A DNA stretch of 42,339 nucleotides from contig JAFGMO010000006.1 of assembly GCA_016927475.1 (NCBI GenBank), positions 1-42,339 on the forward strand. Reading direction: 5' to 3'. Source of the DNA: Candidatus Aminicenantota bacterium (GTDB taxonomy: Bacteria > Acidobacteriota > Aminicenantia > Aminicenantales > Aminicenantaceae). A model generated the notes under the pieces. It was given only the letters and a program-made list of their open reading frames with translations, did not search any database and was not told where the DNA came from. A program made the translations under genes and the position numbers. Below, piece by piece: positions 31,383 to 40,793 of the stretch; the stretch's first letter is position 1, and each line of letters starts with the position of its first letter.

Positions 31383-32729
31383 ATGTCAGGAATCGCCGGA
31401 ATCGCGCAAGCAGGAAAAACAAATCTTGTAGAAACGATGCTCGACAAAATCTCTCATCGCGGAGAAGCGGGACAAAAGGTCTTGGACGAAAAAACCGCAA
31501 CCATGGGCATTGTCTGGACAGAGCCTCAGGCGGAAGCAGAGAAGAGTCTGAAAAAAAAGTTTGAGGCAAGGGACCAGGCAAAAAGCGGTCATCTGGCATG
31601 CGCAAAAATCGAAGACGAAGATCTGGTGCTCATCAGGGATGAAATAGGAGTGGCTCCCCTTTACCAGGGACATAACACTCAAGGAATTCTCTGTTTCGCC
31701 TCGGAAGTTAAAGCTTTAATAGATATCTGCACAAATATCAAGGAGATTCCGCCTGGAAGTAAAGTTGTGGATAATCAGGTTGAGTCTTATTTTGAACTGG
31801 AAAAGAAAAAATCTCTGGCGGATGATCCCGATATCATTGCCGGGGAGCTGAGAACCCGTTTGGATGAGTCAGTAGGGAAAAGAATTGAGATGGGGGGCGA
31901 GATCGGTGCCTGGCTTTCCGGAGGACTTGATTCGAGTACCATGGTGGCATTGGCCCGCCCTCATTTGGACAGATTTCCAACCTTCTGTGCCGGAGTGCCT
32001 GGGGCGCCGGACCTGGAATTCGCAAGAGAGGTTGCGGATTACATCCATACCGACCATCATGAGGTCCTTGTCGGTTTCCAGGACCTTCTGGATATCCTTC
32101 CTGACGTCATCTTTTACCTGGAATCCTTTGACCCCTTGCTCATACGGTCCAGCTTGATGAATTTTCTTGTGGCTAAAAAAGCCTCGGAGTATGTTGACGC
32201 CGTTTTTTCAGGGGAAGGGGGGGATGAGCTTTTCGCCGGGTATTCTTATCTGAAATCCATCGATAAAAAAATGCTGGCCGATGAGCTGATCGACATCACC
32301 GCGAGGCTCCATAACACGGCTCTTCAAAGGGTGGACCGCAGCGCGTCCGCTCATGGAACGGTTGCCCATGTGGGGTTCCTGGACCCCGAGGTCGTTGATT
32401 ATGCCCTTCGCATACCGGTCGAGTACAAGTTGCGGGACGGGATTGAAAAATGGATCCTGCGGAAGGCTATGCAAGGACGGCTTCCTGAGAGTGTTCTCCG
32501 AAGAGACAAAGCCAAGTTCTGGGAAGGAGCAGGAGTGGAAGACCTTATTGCAGATCATGCGGAAAAAAATATCAGTGATTCCGAATTCCAGAATGAAAGG
32601 AAACTCCCCAACGGCTGGATCCTCAATTCCAAGGAAGAGTTGATGTACTACCGTATTTTCAAAGATCATTTTGGTGAATTGAGGGATCTGTCCTGGATGG
32701 GACGAACCAAATCCGTTACCGAGCAATGA
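31383..32729 (+). CDS. Asparagine synthase-like protein lacking the glutaminase cysteine
   Basis: This 448-residue protein resembles AsnB. The N-terminal part (about 1-130) has RDEIGVAPLY and FASEVKAL, as in class II glutamine amidotransferase domains, but begins MSGIAGI. The catalytic Cys2 is serine, and the domain is about 60-70 residues shorter than usual. The synthetase domain is intact, with SGGLDSS (179-185) and GEGGDELFAGY. It may use ammonia, or join other amine and carboxylate partners as in AsnB-like cyclases and beta-lactam synthetases; the sequence does not decide. It starts at ATG 31383 with AAGGAGG. Confidence 0.8.
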   Translation: MSGIAGIAQAGKTNLVETMLDKISHRGEAGQKVLDEKTATMGIVWTEPQAEAEKSLKKKFEARDQAKSGHLACAKIEDEDLVLIRDEIGVAPLYQGHNTQGILCFASEVKALIDICTNIKEIPPGSKVVDNQVESYFELEKKKSLADDPDIIAGELRTRLDESVGKRIEMGGEIGAWLSGGLDSSTMVALARPHLDRFPTFCAGVPGAPDLEFAREVADYIHTDHHEVLVGFQDLLDILPDVIFYLESFDPLLIRSSLMNFLVAKKASEYVDAVFSGEGGDELFAGYSYLKSIDKKMLADELIDITARLHNTALQRVDRSASAHGTVAHVGFLDPEVVDYALRIPVEYKLRDGIEKWILRKAMQGRLPESVLRRDKAKFWEGAGVEDLIADHAEKNISDSEFQNERKLPNGWILNSKEELMYYRIFKDHFGELRDLSWMGRTKSVTEQ

Positions 32730-32735
32730 CCTGAA

Positions 32736-33905
32736 ATGCGCCATTTTTTAAGAAAAGTTTGTTTTTTCCCGGCTTTTGTCCTGATTTTGCTGTCGGTTTG
32801 TCCAGCTTTTTCGTATCAGCAGACCGTAACAGAGGATTGGACGGAAGCGGTTACTTCGGAAATCAAAAGTATGATGGAAGCGGGTAAAATCCCCTCCGCT
32901 GCAGTTGCTCTTGTTTTTCAAGACAGGGTGATCTGGAAAGAAGCCGTTGGCTATGCCAATCTCTGGGCCGGAACAGAAGCCCGTACGGATACGGTTTATC
33001 TTATCGGCTCGACATTTAAAGCAATGTCGATGTTCGCCCTTCTCCAGCAGATGGATAAGGGCAAGTTAAAGTTGGACGACCCGGTCTCGAGATATTTGGG
33101 TGATCTCAGCATCAAGGGGGAGAATCCCGATAATCCGGTAACGTTCCGCCACTTGTTGACTCATACCTCCGGGCTCCCGGCCGATTTTGGAGCCCATTCC
33201 GTATGGGGGGATACCGTACCCAAATCCCTTAAAGAATATCTGCAAAAAAGTCTGATAGTGAAAGATCCCCCCCTGACAAAAACCACTTATTCCAACACCG
33301 CCTACACGCTCATCGCCTTTCTTCTGGAAGGAATATCGGGGCTGCCTTATAAAATATACATCCGTGAGCATATATTCAGTCCGCTGGAGATGAAAGATAC
33401 GGCCTTTATTCCGAGACCCGATATGGATGAGAGGCTGGCCGTGCCCTATGTTGTCGGAAAAGACGGAAAATATGCTCCGGCCGTCCGGTTCAAGGCGGAT
33501 GTATGGCCCGCCGGTATCGTTTACGGCACGGTGGAGGACCAGGCCAACTGGTTGATTGCCAATCTCAACGGAGGCGTTTATAAAGGGCACCGGCTGATTT
33601 CGGAAGAGACGTTTTCGGAAATCATGACCCGGCAGTATGATCAATTCAGAGGCCCCATCGGAGGGGGATGGCTGAATGATTCAACGGCGTTTGGCTTGAC
33701 TTGGTGGATATCCATACAAAATGGAGAAAAGCTTTTCGCTCACAGCGGTAGCGTTCCCGGTTACACGGCCTTTCTGGCAGGGAATCTCGATGCCAAAACA
33801 GGGATTGCTATCCTTACGAACGGCGACAAGTCCCATAAGTATCTTTATGATTTTTCCATAAAAGCCCTGAACATCCTTGCAGAACATGTAAAAAAACCGG
33901 AATAA
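32736..33905 (+). CDS. Exported serine hydrolase, class C beta-lactamase/PBP fold
   Basis: This 389-residue exported protein has a signal peptide (about 1-27) and the three active-site motifs of the fold: SxxK as S92-TF-K95, YxN as Y185-S-N187, and HSG in LFAHSGSVPGY, standing in for KTG. Such enzymes include DD-peptidases, esterases and D-aminopeptidases, so true beta-lactamase activity is not implied. It starts 7 nt after the AsnB-like stop, suggesting co-transcription. A decayed relative of the same fold lies at 39810. Confidence 0.85.
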   Translation: MRHFLRKVCFFPAFVLILLSVCPAFSYQQTVTEDWTEAVTSEIKSMMEAGKIPSAAVALVFQDRVIWKEAVGYANLWAGTEARTDTVYLIGSTFKAMSMFALLQQMDKGKLKLDDPVSRYLGDLSIKGENPDNPVTFRHLLTHTSGLPADFGAHSVWGDTVPKSLKEYLQKSLIVKDPPLTKTTYSNTAYTLIAFLLEGISGLPYKIYIREHIFSPLEMKDTAFIPRPDMDERLAVPYVVGKDGKYAPAVRFKADVWPAGIVYGTVEDQANWLIANLNGGVYKGHRLISEETFSEIMTRQYDQFRGPIGGGWLNDSTAFGLTWWISIQNGEKLFAHSGSVPGYTAFLAGNLDAKTGIAILTNGDKSHKYLYDFSIKALNILAEHVKKPE

Positions 33906-33915
33906 AGCCTTTTGT

Positions 33916-35043
33916 TCAGCGCGGCACAAGCTCGATGACGCTTTCCAAATGGGGGGTTTGGGGAAAAAGATCGAATAAGGTAACACTGACTGTTTTATAT
34001 TCCTCCAGAAAAGAAAGGTCATGGGCCAGTTGTTTGACGCTGCAGGACACATAAAGGATCAGATGCGGCTTGATGGACTTAAGGTGTTTCAGCGTCTTGG
34101 GATGAACACCGCTTCTAGGGGGATCGATGATGACACATAAGGATTCCGGAAGTTTGATCCTTTTGAGGTGCTTGGCGTCCATACAAACCGCCGCAACATT
34201 GGCGGCACGGTTGGCTTTGATATTGTGGCCGGCCGTGAGAACGGCCTTTTCCATGTTTTCAAGAATAAGAACATACTCATAAAAAGCGGCGTTGTTGATG
34301 CCGAATATTCCCACACCTCCGTACAAATCGAGCAGAAAGGTGGAAGAATCTCCGTATTTTTTTAATATCCGGCTGCAGCAAGAATGCAGGATTTCCATGA
34401 CATCGTGGTTGTTTTGAGCGAAACCCTGTACATTGTAGCGAAAAATATTTCCCGCATATTTTTCGGTTAAAAAATCAGAGCCCTTTATGATGTCATAATC
34501 ATTAGAAATACTGGCCCCGCTGTTGTAGGAGACATAGGTGCAGAGAACGTTCCGGGCGCTCGTTATTTCTGCGAACTCACGAACTTGATTTTTCCCCTTT
34601 TCCAATCCTTCGGAGTTTCTATTCAGGACAAAAGAAATGGCTGAATCTTCAGGAGGGGTGCGGATAACGGCATAACGGAATGTTCCTTTGCGCCGGACAA
34701 CATCAAAACTGTCCGGTTTTTTGAAAAAATTTCTTATCTCGGAGATGAGGGTATTTAACTCAGGGCGGGATATGAGGCATTCGGATATGTCGATGATTTT
34801 TCTCCAATTTCTTTTTTGCCGGAATCCGATGCCTTCGGGATGAAAAACCAAATCCATCCGCGTTCTGTATTCGTATGGCTTTCCGAAAAAGACCTCCGAA
34901 ACGCGTAGGCCGGGGATTTCTTCCAGTGCTTCTTTTTTCCGGGCGAGCTGTGTCTCATAGGAGACATCTTGAAATGTGCATCCCCCGCACTTCCCGAAAT
35001 GGGGACATGGAGGGACGGCCGGATGAGCGTTTTGTTCCATCAT
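33916..35043 (-). CDS. 23S rRNA/tRNA (uracil-C5)-methyltransferase, TrmA/RlmD family
   Basis: This 375-residue SAM enzyme makes 5-methyluridine in RNA. C13, C19 and C22 (CPHFGKCGGC) plus a later Cys (SECLISRP) can bind the family's [4Fe-4S] cluster. The SAM site is LLDLYGGVGIFG, and VIIDPPRSGVHPKTL and the catalytic Cys in LYVSCSVKQLAHDL follow. The N-terminal TRAM domain of RlmD is absent. It converges on the serine hydrolase with an 11-nt gap and no visible terminator. The target base is not predictable from sequence alone. Confidence 0.88.
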   Translation of the reverse strand: MMEQNAHPAVPPCPHFGKCGGCTFQDVSYETQLARKKEALEEIPGLRVSEVFFGKPYEYRTRMDLVFHPEGIGFRQKRNWRKIIDISECLISRPELNTLISEIRNFFKKPDSFDVVRRKGTFRYAVIRTPPEDSAISFVLNRNSEGLEKGKNQVREFAEITSARNVLCTYVSYNSGASISNDYDIIKGSDFLTEKYAGNIFRYNVQGFAQNNHDVMEILHSCCSRILKKYGDSSTFLLDLYGGVGIFGINNAAFYEYVLILENMEKAVLTAGHNIKANRAANVAAVCMDAKHLKRIKLPESLCVIIDPPRSGVHPKTLKHLKSIKPHLILYVSCSVKQLAHDLSFLEEYKTVSVTLFDLFPQTPHLESVIELVPR

Positions 35044-35252
35044 TTTTTTTTCGAGGCTTCTTTCAGCGGGATGTTTTTTTGTCGGCGATGGCTAGCTCCA
35101 ACCTTTTGCAGATCGATACGTCCGGTTTCGATTCGTCGGCCTGGATTCTGTTCCAATCCCAAAAAAAAAGGTTTTATTCATGCTTCCGCCTATTCTACCT
35201 GGATTGGGGATAGAAGTCACCATTTCCAGGCTGAAAGCGTCTTGGCTCTGAT

Positions 35253-35280
35253 TTGACTTAGCCAGAATCTTTGATATAAA
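35253..35280 (+). promoter_or_regulatory. Promoter of the receiver-domain gene
   Basis: TTGACT (35253-35258), 16 nt, TATAAA (35275-35280), placed about 44 nt before the TTG start at 35324. Confidence 0.5.
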
Positions 35281-35323
35281 ATTCCGCAAGATCCAATACT
35301 GCGGTTAATCCAAGGGTGAGAGA

Positions 35324-35728
35324 TTGAAATCTAATCACAAAAAGAAAAAAAGTCTGGAAAAGCTAAAGATACTTATCGTGGAAGACGAAAGCATTGTAGC
35401 CAGGGATATTCAGAATATGCTTGAACGTCTGGGTTCCGGCCCATCATTTATTGCTTTGAGCGGAGGCGACGCTCTCAAAAAGGCGAAAACCCACAAGCCG
35501 GACCTGGTCCTGATGGATATCAAGCTTCATGAAGATATGGACGGGATTGAATGTGCCCGGCGTATCCAATCTTTACAGCCGACTCCCGTGGTTTATTTTT
35601 CAGCCCTATCCGATGAAAGCACCATGAAAAGAGCCAGGGCTACTCAACCTTTTTTCTTTATCCCGAAACCGATTGTGGAATCGGAGCTCAAAAAAACCAT
35701 CCTGGAAGTTATCGCCCAGCCTGGATGA
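35324..35728 (+). CDS. Single-domain response regulator (CheY-like receiver)
   Basis: This 134-residue protein is a lone receiver domain. The acidic pair is in VEDES, the phospho-acceptor Asp in VLMDIKL (about residue 65), the switch Ser in YFSAL and the Lys in IPKPI. There is no output domain, so it must act by protein contact or in a phosphorelay. It starts at TTG 35324 with GGGTGAG ahead; no ATG is available. The giant histidine kinase at 27107 lacks a receiver partner and could be one source of phosphate, but the distance (5 kb) makes this speculative. Confidence 0.85.
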   Translation: MKSNHKKKKSLEKLKILIVEDESIVARDIQNMLERLGSGPSFIALSGGDALKKAKTHKPDLVLMDIKLHEDMDGIECARRIQSLQPTPVVYFSALSDESTMKRARATQPFFFIPKPIVESELKKTILEVIAQPG

Positions 35729-35789
35729 TTCACCGGGTTTTTTTCTTCCTCAATGGTGATATTCGCTTCACTTGCCAGAGATTTTAAAA

Positions 35790-38700
35790 ATGACCTATAG
35801 AGAGGGAGGCGCCGAGGTTGAGGCCGTCGCACGGGAAATCCAGAGTTTACTGCCGCGTGCCATGCTGTGTGACGCGGCTTCGGCCATCAGGCAGCTGGAA
35901 AAGTTAAAGCGACGCGGACATCATAAAAAGGCCGGGGAAGCATTGGCCCATCAGCTTAAGGGCTTGGCTTCTCGCCTGGAACGGTCAGCCCGGGAGAGGG
36001 AGTCACGTTTCCAACGAAAGCCCGCTCTTTCCTATCCTCACGAACTGCCGATCATCGCTGAACGCAACAAAATTGTCCGGAGCATCCGGGAAAACAGGGT
36101 TGTCGTCATTTCCGGTGAGACCGGATGTGGAAAGAGTACCCAAATTCCCAAGATGTGCCTGGAAGCGGGCCGCGGTATTTCCGGGAAAATCGCCTGCACA
36201 CAACCCCGGAGAATCGCCGCCACCACCATTGCCAAGCGCATCGCGGAGGAACTTAAAGAAAATCTTGGACACTCGGTGGGGTATAAAATCCGTTTCCGGG
36301 ATACGACTCCGCGGGATGCTTACATCAAAATTTTAACCGACGGCATGCTGTTGGCAGAGACACAGGGAGATCCCGGGCTCAACGAGTACGATACGATCAT
36401 CATCGACGAAGCCCATGAACGGAGCCTCAATATCGATTTTTTACTGGGTATCACCCGGAACCTGCTGCGACACCGGCAGCAGCTTAAGGTGATCATCACT
36501 TCGGCTACCATGGATACGGAGAAATTTTCAAAAGCATTTGATCATGCCCCGGTTATCACGGTGGGCGGCCGGTTGTTTCCGGTGGAAGTAAAGTATCAGA
36601 TTTTTGAAGAAAAAGGGACTCAAGATGCTGAGTTGACATATGTCGATATGGCGGTCAAGGCCGTTGATGACGTGAAAAAGCGAGATTCCGGCGATATTCT
36701 GGTCTTTATGCCGACCGAGCAGGATATTATTGAAACCTGTAAGCTGCTGGAAGGGCGCCGTTATCCTGCGACGACGGTTCTTCCGCTGTTTGCCCGGCTG
36801 CCGGGAAGGCAGCAGGGGCGTGTTTATTCCGTCAAAGGCCGTAAAGTCGTTGTCTCCACCAATGTGGCCGAGACATCTTTGACCATTCCGGGGATCAAGT
36901 ACGTCATTGATACGGGATTGGCCCGAATCGCCCGTTACCAGCCCTCAACCCGTACCAACAGCCTTCCCGTCAGCCGTATCTCACGCAGTAGTGCCGACCA
37001 AAGAAAGGGACGCTGCGGACGGGTCAAAAGCGGGATTTGCATTCGGCTCTATTCTGAGGAGGATTATCTATCCCGGCCTGAATATACGCTCCCTGAGATA
37101 CAGCGGTCGAATCTGGCCGAAGTGGTGCTGCGCATGATCGATCTGAAATTGGGTTACCCTATGGACTTTCCCTTTCTGGACCGCCCGCAGCCCAAGGCGG
37201 TCAAGGATGCCTACGATGCTCTCTTCGAGTTGGGAGCGATCGAAAAACACGGCAGTGAATATGAGCTGACGAACCGGGGACGGCTTATGGCCCGCATGCC
37301 CTTGGATCCTAGAATATCCCGCATGTTGCTCGAAGCCTATAAGGAAAAATGTCTGACGCCGGTTTCGGTCATCGCTTCCGCTTTAAGCATCCGCGATCCC
37401 CGCGAGAGGCCGCCGGAGAAGGAATCTGTGGCCGACCGGATGCACGCTCCCTTCAAGAATCCGGATTCGGATTTTATGACGCTTCTCACCATCTGGAACC
37501 GCTACCAGGGTGATTGGGAAAAGCTGGATACACAGGGAAAAAAAAGAAAATTCTGCCGGGAGCATTTCCTTTCTTTTCCCCGGATGGAGGAATGGACGCA
37601 TATCCACCACCAAATCCGGGATCTTCTCAAAGAGCTTAAGATGAGGCCGGAAGAAAGAAGCCTAGGGAAAGGTACTCCCGAAGTTTATGCCGGGATCCAC
37701 CGTTCCATTTTAAGCGGGTACCTGTGCAATATTGCCTTCCATAAAGACAAAAACATCTATTATGCAGCCGGAGGGAAAGAGGTCATGGTTTTCCCCGGTT
37801 CGACACTATTCAACAAGAATAAACCATGGCTGGTGGCGGCGGAGATGGTCCGGACATCGAGGCTTTTCGCCAGGACGGCAGCCTTGATCGAATCCGGCTG
37901 GCTGGAAGCTCTTGGTGGAAATCTTTGCCGTTATTCTTATTCCGGGGCGCGATGGGATCCCCGAAGAGGCGAAACGGTCGCTAAGGAGCGGGTGACTCTT
38001 TATGGATTGGAAATAGTGGCCGGGAGGACCGTGGCTTACGGACCGGTCCATCCCGAAAAGGCTCATGCAATCTTTGTAGACGCTCTGCTCGACGGCCGGG
38101 TAAAAAATCCTCCGGTTTTTCTCAAGGAGAATCGCGAATTGGTTCGTCATCTGAAGGAAATGGAAGCCAAGCTCAGACGAAGGGACCTTATCGTCAGCCG
38201 GGAAAAGTTAGCCGCTTTTTATTCCCGGCGCCTTCAAGGTGTTTTTGATGTATCCGGACTTCAAGTCCGGATCAAGGAGAGCGGGGGTGAAGATTTTCTT
38301 TTTATAAAAAAGGAAGATGTGCTTCAAACGGAACCTGACGAAAAAAAATTGGCCCTTTTCCCCGATGAAATGGAGGTGGGCGGGAAAAGTTGGAAAGTAT
38401 CCTATGCTTTTTCACCCGGGGACGAAAATGACGGAGTCAGTCTGAAAGTTTCGCTTTCGCTGTTGTCTTTGTTGTCCCCGGAACTTCTGGAATGGGGAGT
38501 GCCGGGATTATTTCCGGAAAAGATTGAGGCTCTGGTTAAAGGCCTTCCTAAACGGTACCGGAAAATGCTGGTTCCCGTCAGCGAGACGGCCGATATCATC
38601 GTCAAAGAAATGGGCCGGAAAGAACCTTCTCTGTTCAAAAATCTGTCGCGTTTTGTTTACCGGAAGTTCAACGTTCTCGTGTCTCCGGACGAATGGGCGG

Positions 38701-39752
38701 CTGTGAATATTGCTCCGCACCTGAAAATGCGGATCATTTTGGTCGATCCGCAAGGCCGTGAGGTTTTGTCCGGCCGGGATGTGGATATGCTCAAAAAAAA
38801 GGTGGAACCCTCTTCCGGGCGCGTCGATGTTACCCTGGAGAAAAAAACAAGGGGAAAATGGGAAAGAACGGGTTTGGTTTCATGGGATTTTGAGGAGATT
38901 CCCGAAAAAATCACCGCTGATCCCTTCAACGAGCTTTATCCCGCATTGGTCCCGGTAGCGGATAAAGTGGATCTTCGGCTTTTTAAGAAGCGGGAAGAAG
39001 CCCGGTCTTTTCATGTTCAAGGGGTGGGGATTCTACTGCGAAGGCGCTTTGACAAGGATTTTATTTTTGCTCGAAGGTATCTTGTTTGTCCCCCGGAGTA
39101 CAAGCAAAAAGCCCTTTTTTTCGGGGGGGAAGAAGCTCTGGAGAACGGCATGCGCCGCATGCTTCATCGGGAGGTTTTTCAAAAAAATCTGAGGACCAGG
39201 GAAGAATACGAAGGCTATTCTGGGAAAGTGATCGAATCTCTTTTTTCGACCGGGCACCGGCTTCAAGAGGTAACACTCCGTATTTTGGACGAAACCCAAA
39301 AGTTGTTGTCCGCTCTCCGCAAAACCGAGCAGGAAAATAGGGGAAGCCGTGCTGTATTGAACATCTGTTCCCGGGTTCGGGAAGGAATGTTGTCTCTTGT
39401 TCCCCGGCATTTTCTTGGGCTTTATTCCCTGGAAAGATTCATTCATCTGCCACGCTATATGGAGGCGCTCAGTATCCGGCTAGAAAGGGGAAAAAACGAT
39501 CCGGAGAAGGATCGCAAAAAGGCGGAACAAGGGGAAGTTATTATCTTACGATGGAAGGCACTATCGGAAGAGGGGGAAACGGAGAAGCTATCGGAGCGGG
39601 AAGCGGCTTTGGAAAAATTTCGATGGATGATTGAGGAGTATAAAGTGTCGCTTTTTGCACCTGAGCTGGGAACCGCTTTTCCTGTTTCGGCCAAAAGGCT
39701 TATGCTAAAACTCAAGGAGGTTGAGGAAGGACAATATGATGCTCAAAAATGA
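35790..39752 (+). CDS. hrpA: ATP-dependent RNA helicase HrpA (DEAH box)
   Basis: This protein of about 1320 residues is a full-length HrpA. The helicase core has GETGCGKST (Walker A), TQPRRIAA, IIDEAHERS (DEAH), TSATMD, STNVAETSLTIPG and QRKGRCGR. It is followed by the ratchet/OB region and a long C-terminal extension (DUF3418-like) typical of bacterial HrpA. HrpA resolves stalled ribosomes by acting on mRNA. I chose ATG 35790 over the upstream TTG 35772; neither has a strong Shine-Dalgarno. It is followed closely by a pseudogene. Confidence 0.92.
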   Translation: MTYREGGAEVEAVAREIQSLLPRAMLCDAASAIRQLEKLKRRGHHKKAGEALAHQLKGLASRLERSARERESRFQRKPALSYPHELPIIAERNKIVRSIRENRVVVISGETGCGKSTQIPKMCLEAGRGISGKIACTQPRRIAATTIAKRIAEELKENLGHSVGYKIRFRDTTPRDAYIKILTDGMLLAETQGDPGLNEYDTIIIDEAHERSLNIDFLLGITRNLLRHRQQLKVIITSATMDTEKFSKAFDHAPVITVGGRLFPVEVKYQIFEEKGTQDAELTYVDMAVKAVDDVKKRDSGDILVFMPTEQDIIETCKLLEGRRYPATTVLPLFARLPGRQQGRVYSVKGRKVVVSTNVAETSLTIPGIKYVIDTGLARIARYQPSTRTNSLPVSRISRSSADQRKGRCGRVKSGICIRLYSEEDYLSRPEYTLPEIQRSNLAEVVLRMIDLKLGYPMDFPFLDRPQPKAVKDAYDALFELGAIEKHGSEYELTNRGRLMARMPLDPRISRMLLEAYKEKCLTPVSVIASALSIRDPRERPPEKESVADRMHAPFKNPDSDFMTLLTIWNRYQGDWEKLDTQGKKRKFCREHFLSFPRMEEWTHIHHQIRDLLKELKMRPEERSLGKGTPEVYAGIHRSILSGYLCNIAFHKDKNIYYAAGGKEVMVFPGSTLFNKNKPWLVAAEMVRTSRLFARTAALIESGWLEALGGNLCRYSYSGARWDPRRGETVAKERVTLYGLEIVAGRTVAYGPVHPEKAHAIFVDALLDGRVKNPPVFLKENRELVRHLKEMEAKLRRRDLIVSREKLAAFYSRRLQGVFDVSGLQVRIKESGGEDFLFIKKEDVLQTEPDEKKLALFPDEMEVGGKSWKVSYAFSPGDENDGVSLKVSLSLLSLLSPELLEWGVPGLFPEKIEALVKGLPKRYRKMLVPVSETADIIVKEMGRKEPSLFKNLSRFVYRKFNVLVSPDEWAAVNIAPHLKMRIILVDPQGREVLSGRDVDMLKKKVEPSSGRVDVTLEKKTRGKWERTGLVSWDFEEIPEKITADPFNELYPALVPVADKVDLRLFKKREEARSFHVQGVGILLRRRFDKDFIFARRYLVCPPEYKQKALFFGGEEALENGMRRMLHREVFQKNLRTREEYEGYSGKVIESLFSTGHRLQEVTLRILDETQKLLSALRKTEQENRGSRAVLNICSRVREGMLSLVPRHFLGLYSLERFIHLPRYMEALSIRLERGKNDPEKDRKKAEQGEVIILRWKALSEEGETEKLSEREAALEKFRWMIEEYKVSLFAPELGTAFPVSAKRLMLKLKEVEEGQYDAQK

Positions 39753-39809
39753 ATCCTTAGCGCGAATACTTTTGGATAACCTTAATGAACTTTATGGGGA
39801 GATGTATGT

Positions 39810-40463
39810 ATGAAAAATCTTAAATGGCATGTGCTGTTTTTTGTATTGGCCTTGTTTTTTTGGGAGGAATGATCCTGCCCTGGAATATGCAGGAAAACGA
39901 TAAACATCCCCTTCAAGCCGCCATTCAAAGAGTTGAGTCCGGACTTATTCCGGGAATTGGGGTGGTTATCAAAGGACGTCCCCTGCCTGTTGTTTCACTG
40001 GCCGAGCGAATGGAAGCCTACCACGTTCCGGGAGTGAGTATTGCCGTTATCAATAAGGGAAAAGTAGCATGGGCCCGGGGATATGGTTTTGCCGATGAGG
40101 AGAAGGAACAACGAGCGACGCCTCAAACACTCTTTCAGGCGGCTTCTGTCAGCAAGCCCGTAGCTGCTGCTGCGGCGGGGCATAGAATGAACGGAAGGAT
40201 GATCAAAGGGAATTGGCATACCTATCCAGAGATGGCCGCCGCCGGGCTTTGGACAACCCCCACGGATTTGTGCCGTTTTGGGATTCATAGTTCCCCATGG
40301 ACGCAAGAAGGTCGAGGTCTTTCCGGCCGGAAAGGACCGCTTTTTCGCCATTGAGACCGCAGCTTCGATCACCTTCAAACGAAATGAATCGGGAAAGGTG
40401 ACGGGTTTTGTCCTTCAGTACAACCGGAACCGCAGAACGGGGATAAGGAAGCTAACTGAAGAG
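39810..40463 (+). pseudogene. Decayed exported serine hydrolase (beta-lactamase-related)
   Basis: Three frames together read as a broken serine hydrolase. ATG 39810 opens a signal peptide (MKNLKWHVLFFVLALFF) that stops after 20 codons. A frame change at a T7 run near 39848 restores FLGGMILPW and the N-terminal domain through FQAASVSKPVAA, which keeps the SxxK. That is joined directly to GNWHTYPEMAAAGLWTTPTDL, so roughly 200-250 residues of the usual middle are missing. A second frame change near 40300 leads to a C-terminal fragment (VEVFPAGKDRFFAIETAA). It is non-functional and may be linked to the rearrangement at 40537. Confidence 0.8.
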
Positions 40464-40536
40464 ACTTTGTACAGGAACAAAAGACTATTCTTGGATGAGA
40501 TTCCCCAAATGTTAAGGGGACTTCAAATGTGTTCCC

Positions 40537-40621
40537 GCTTGAAAAAATCCGGCCAATCGGCTAACTTAGGAATATTCGTTTGCCGGAGTGGCGAAATTGG
40601 CAGACGCCCCGGACTCAAAAT
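40537..40621 (+). repeat. 85-bp direct repeat, left copy
   Basis: Identical to 42209-42293 except at two positions near the 3' end. It holds 45 bp of upstream sequence (GCTTGAAAAAATCCGGCC...) and the 5' 40 nt of tRNA-Leu. The two copies flank a 1.6-kb AT-rich segment with the rhodanese-MBL gene. Confidence 0.92.
40582..40621 (+). pseudogene. Truncated tRNA-Leu (5' half only)
   Basis: GCCGGAGTGGCGAAATTGGC begins as the intact tRNA-Leu at 42254 does and runs through the D arm to the anticodon loop CTCAAAAT, then diverges into TTCCTAATC. The anticodon stem no longer pairs and the T arm and 3' acceptor strand are absent, so it is a remnant. Confidence 0.9.
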
Positions 40622-40793
40622 TTCCTAATCAGATATTCCTTATGATTTTCTTTGATTGTCAAAAGCTAACCACTTATTCATTTATAAAAAAGATTTTCTT
40701 CTCAGTGAATTTCGTTTTTGAAAAAGACTTTCGATTATTCTTAAATTTCGTTTATAGTAAAATAAGGAAAACATGCTAGAAAAGGAGTAAATG

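Noticed and set aside
31383..33905. Lasso-peptide or beta-lactam biosynthetic cluster
   Set aside because: An AsnB-like gene and a serine hydrolase are present, but no precursor peptide, RRE/transglutaminase-type protein or other dedicated biosynthetic gene lies nearby.
35044..35323. Gene remnant in the gap between the methyltransferase and receiver genes
   Set aside because: Short frames on both strands (for example minus 35092-35289) have no family resemblance. Apart from the promoter at 35253-35280 I see nothing functional.
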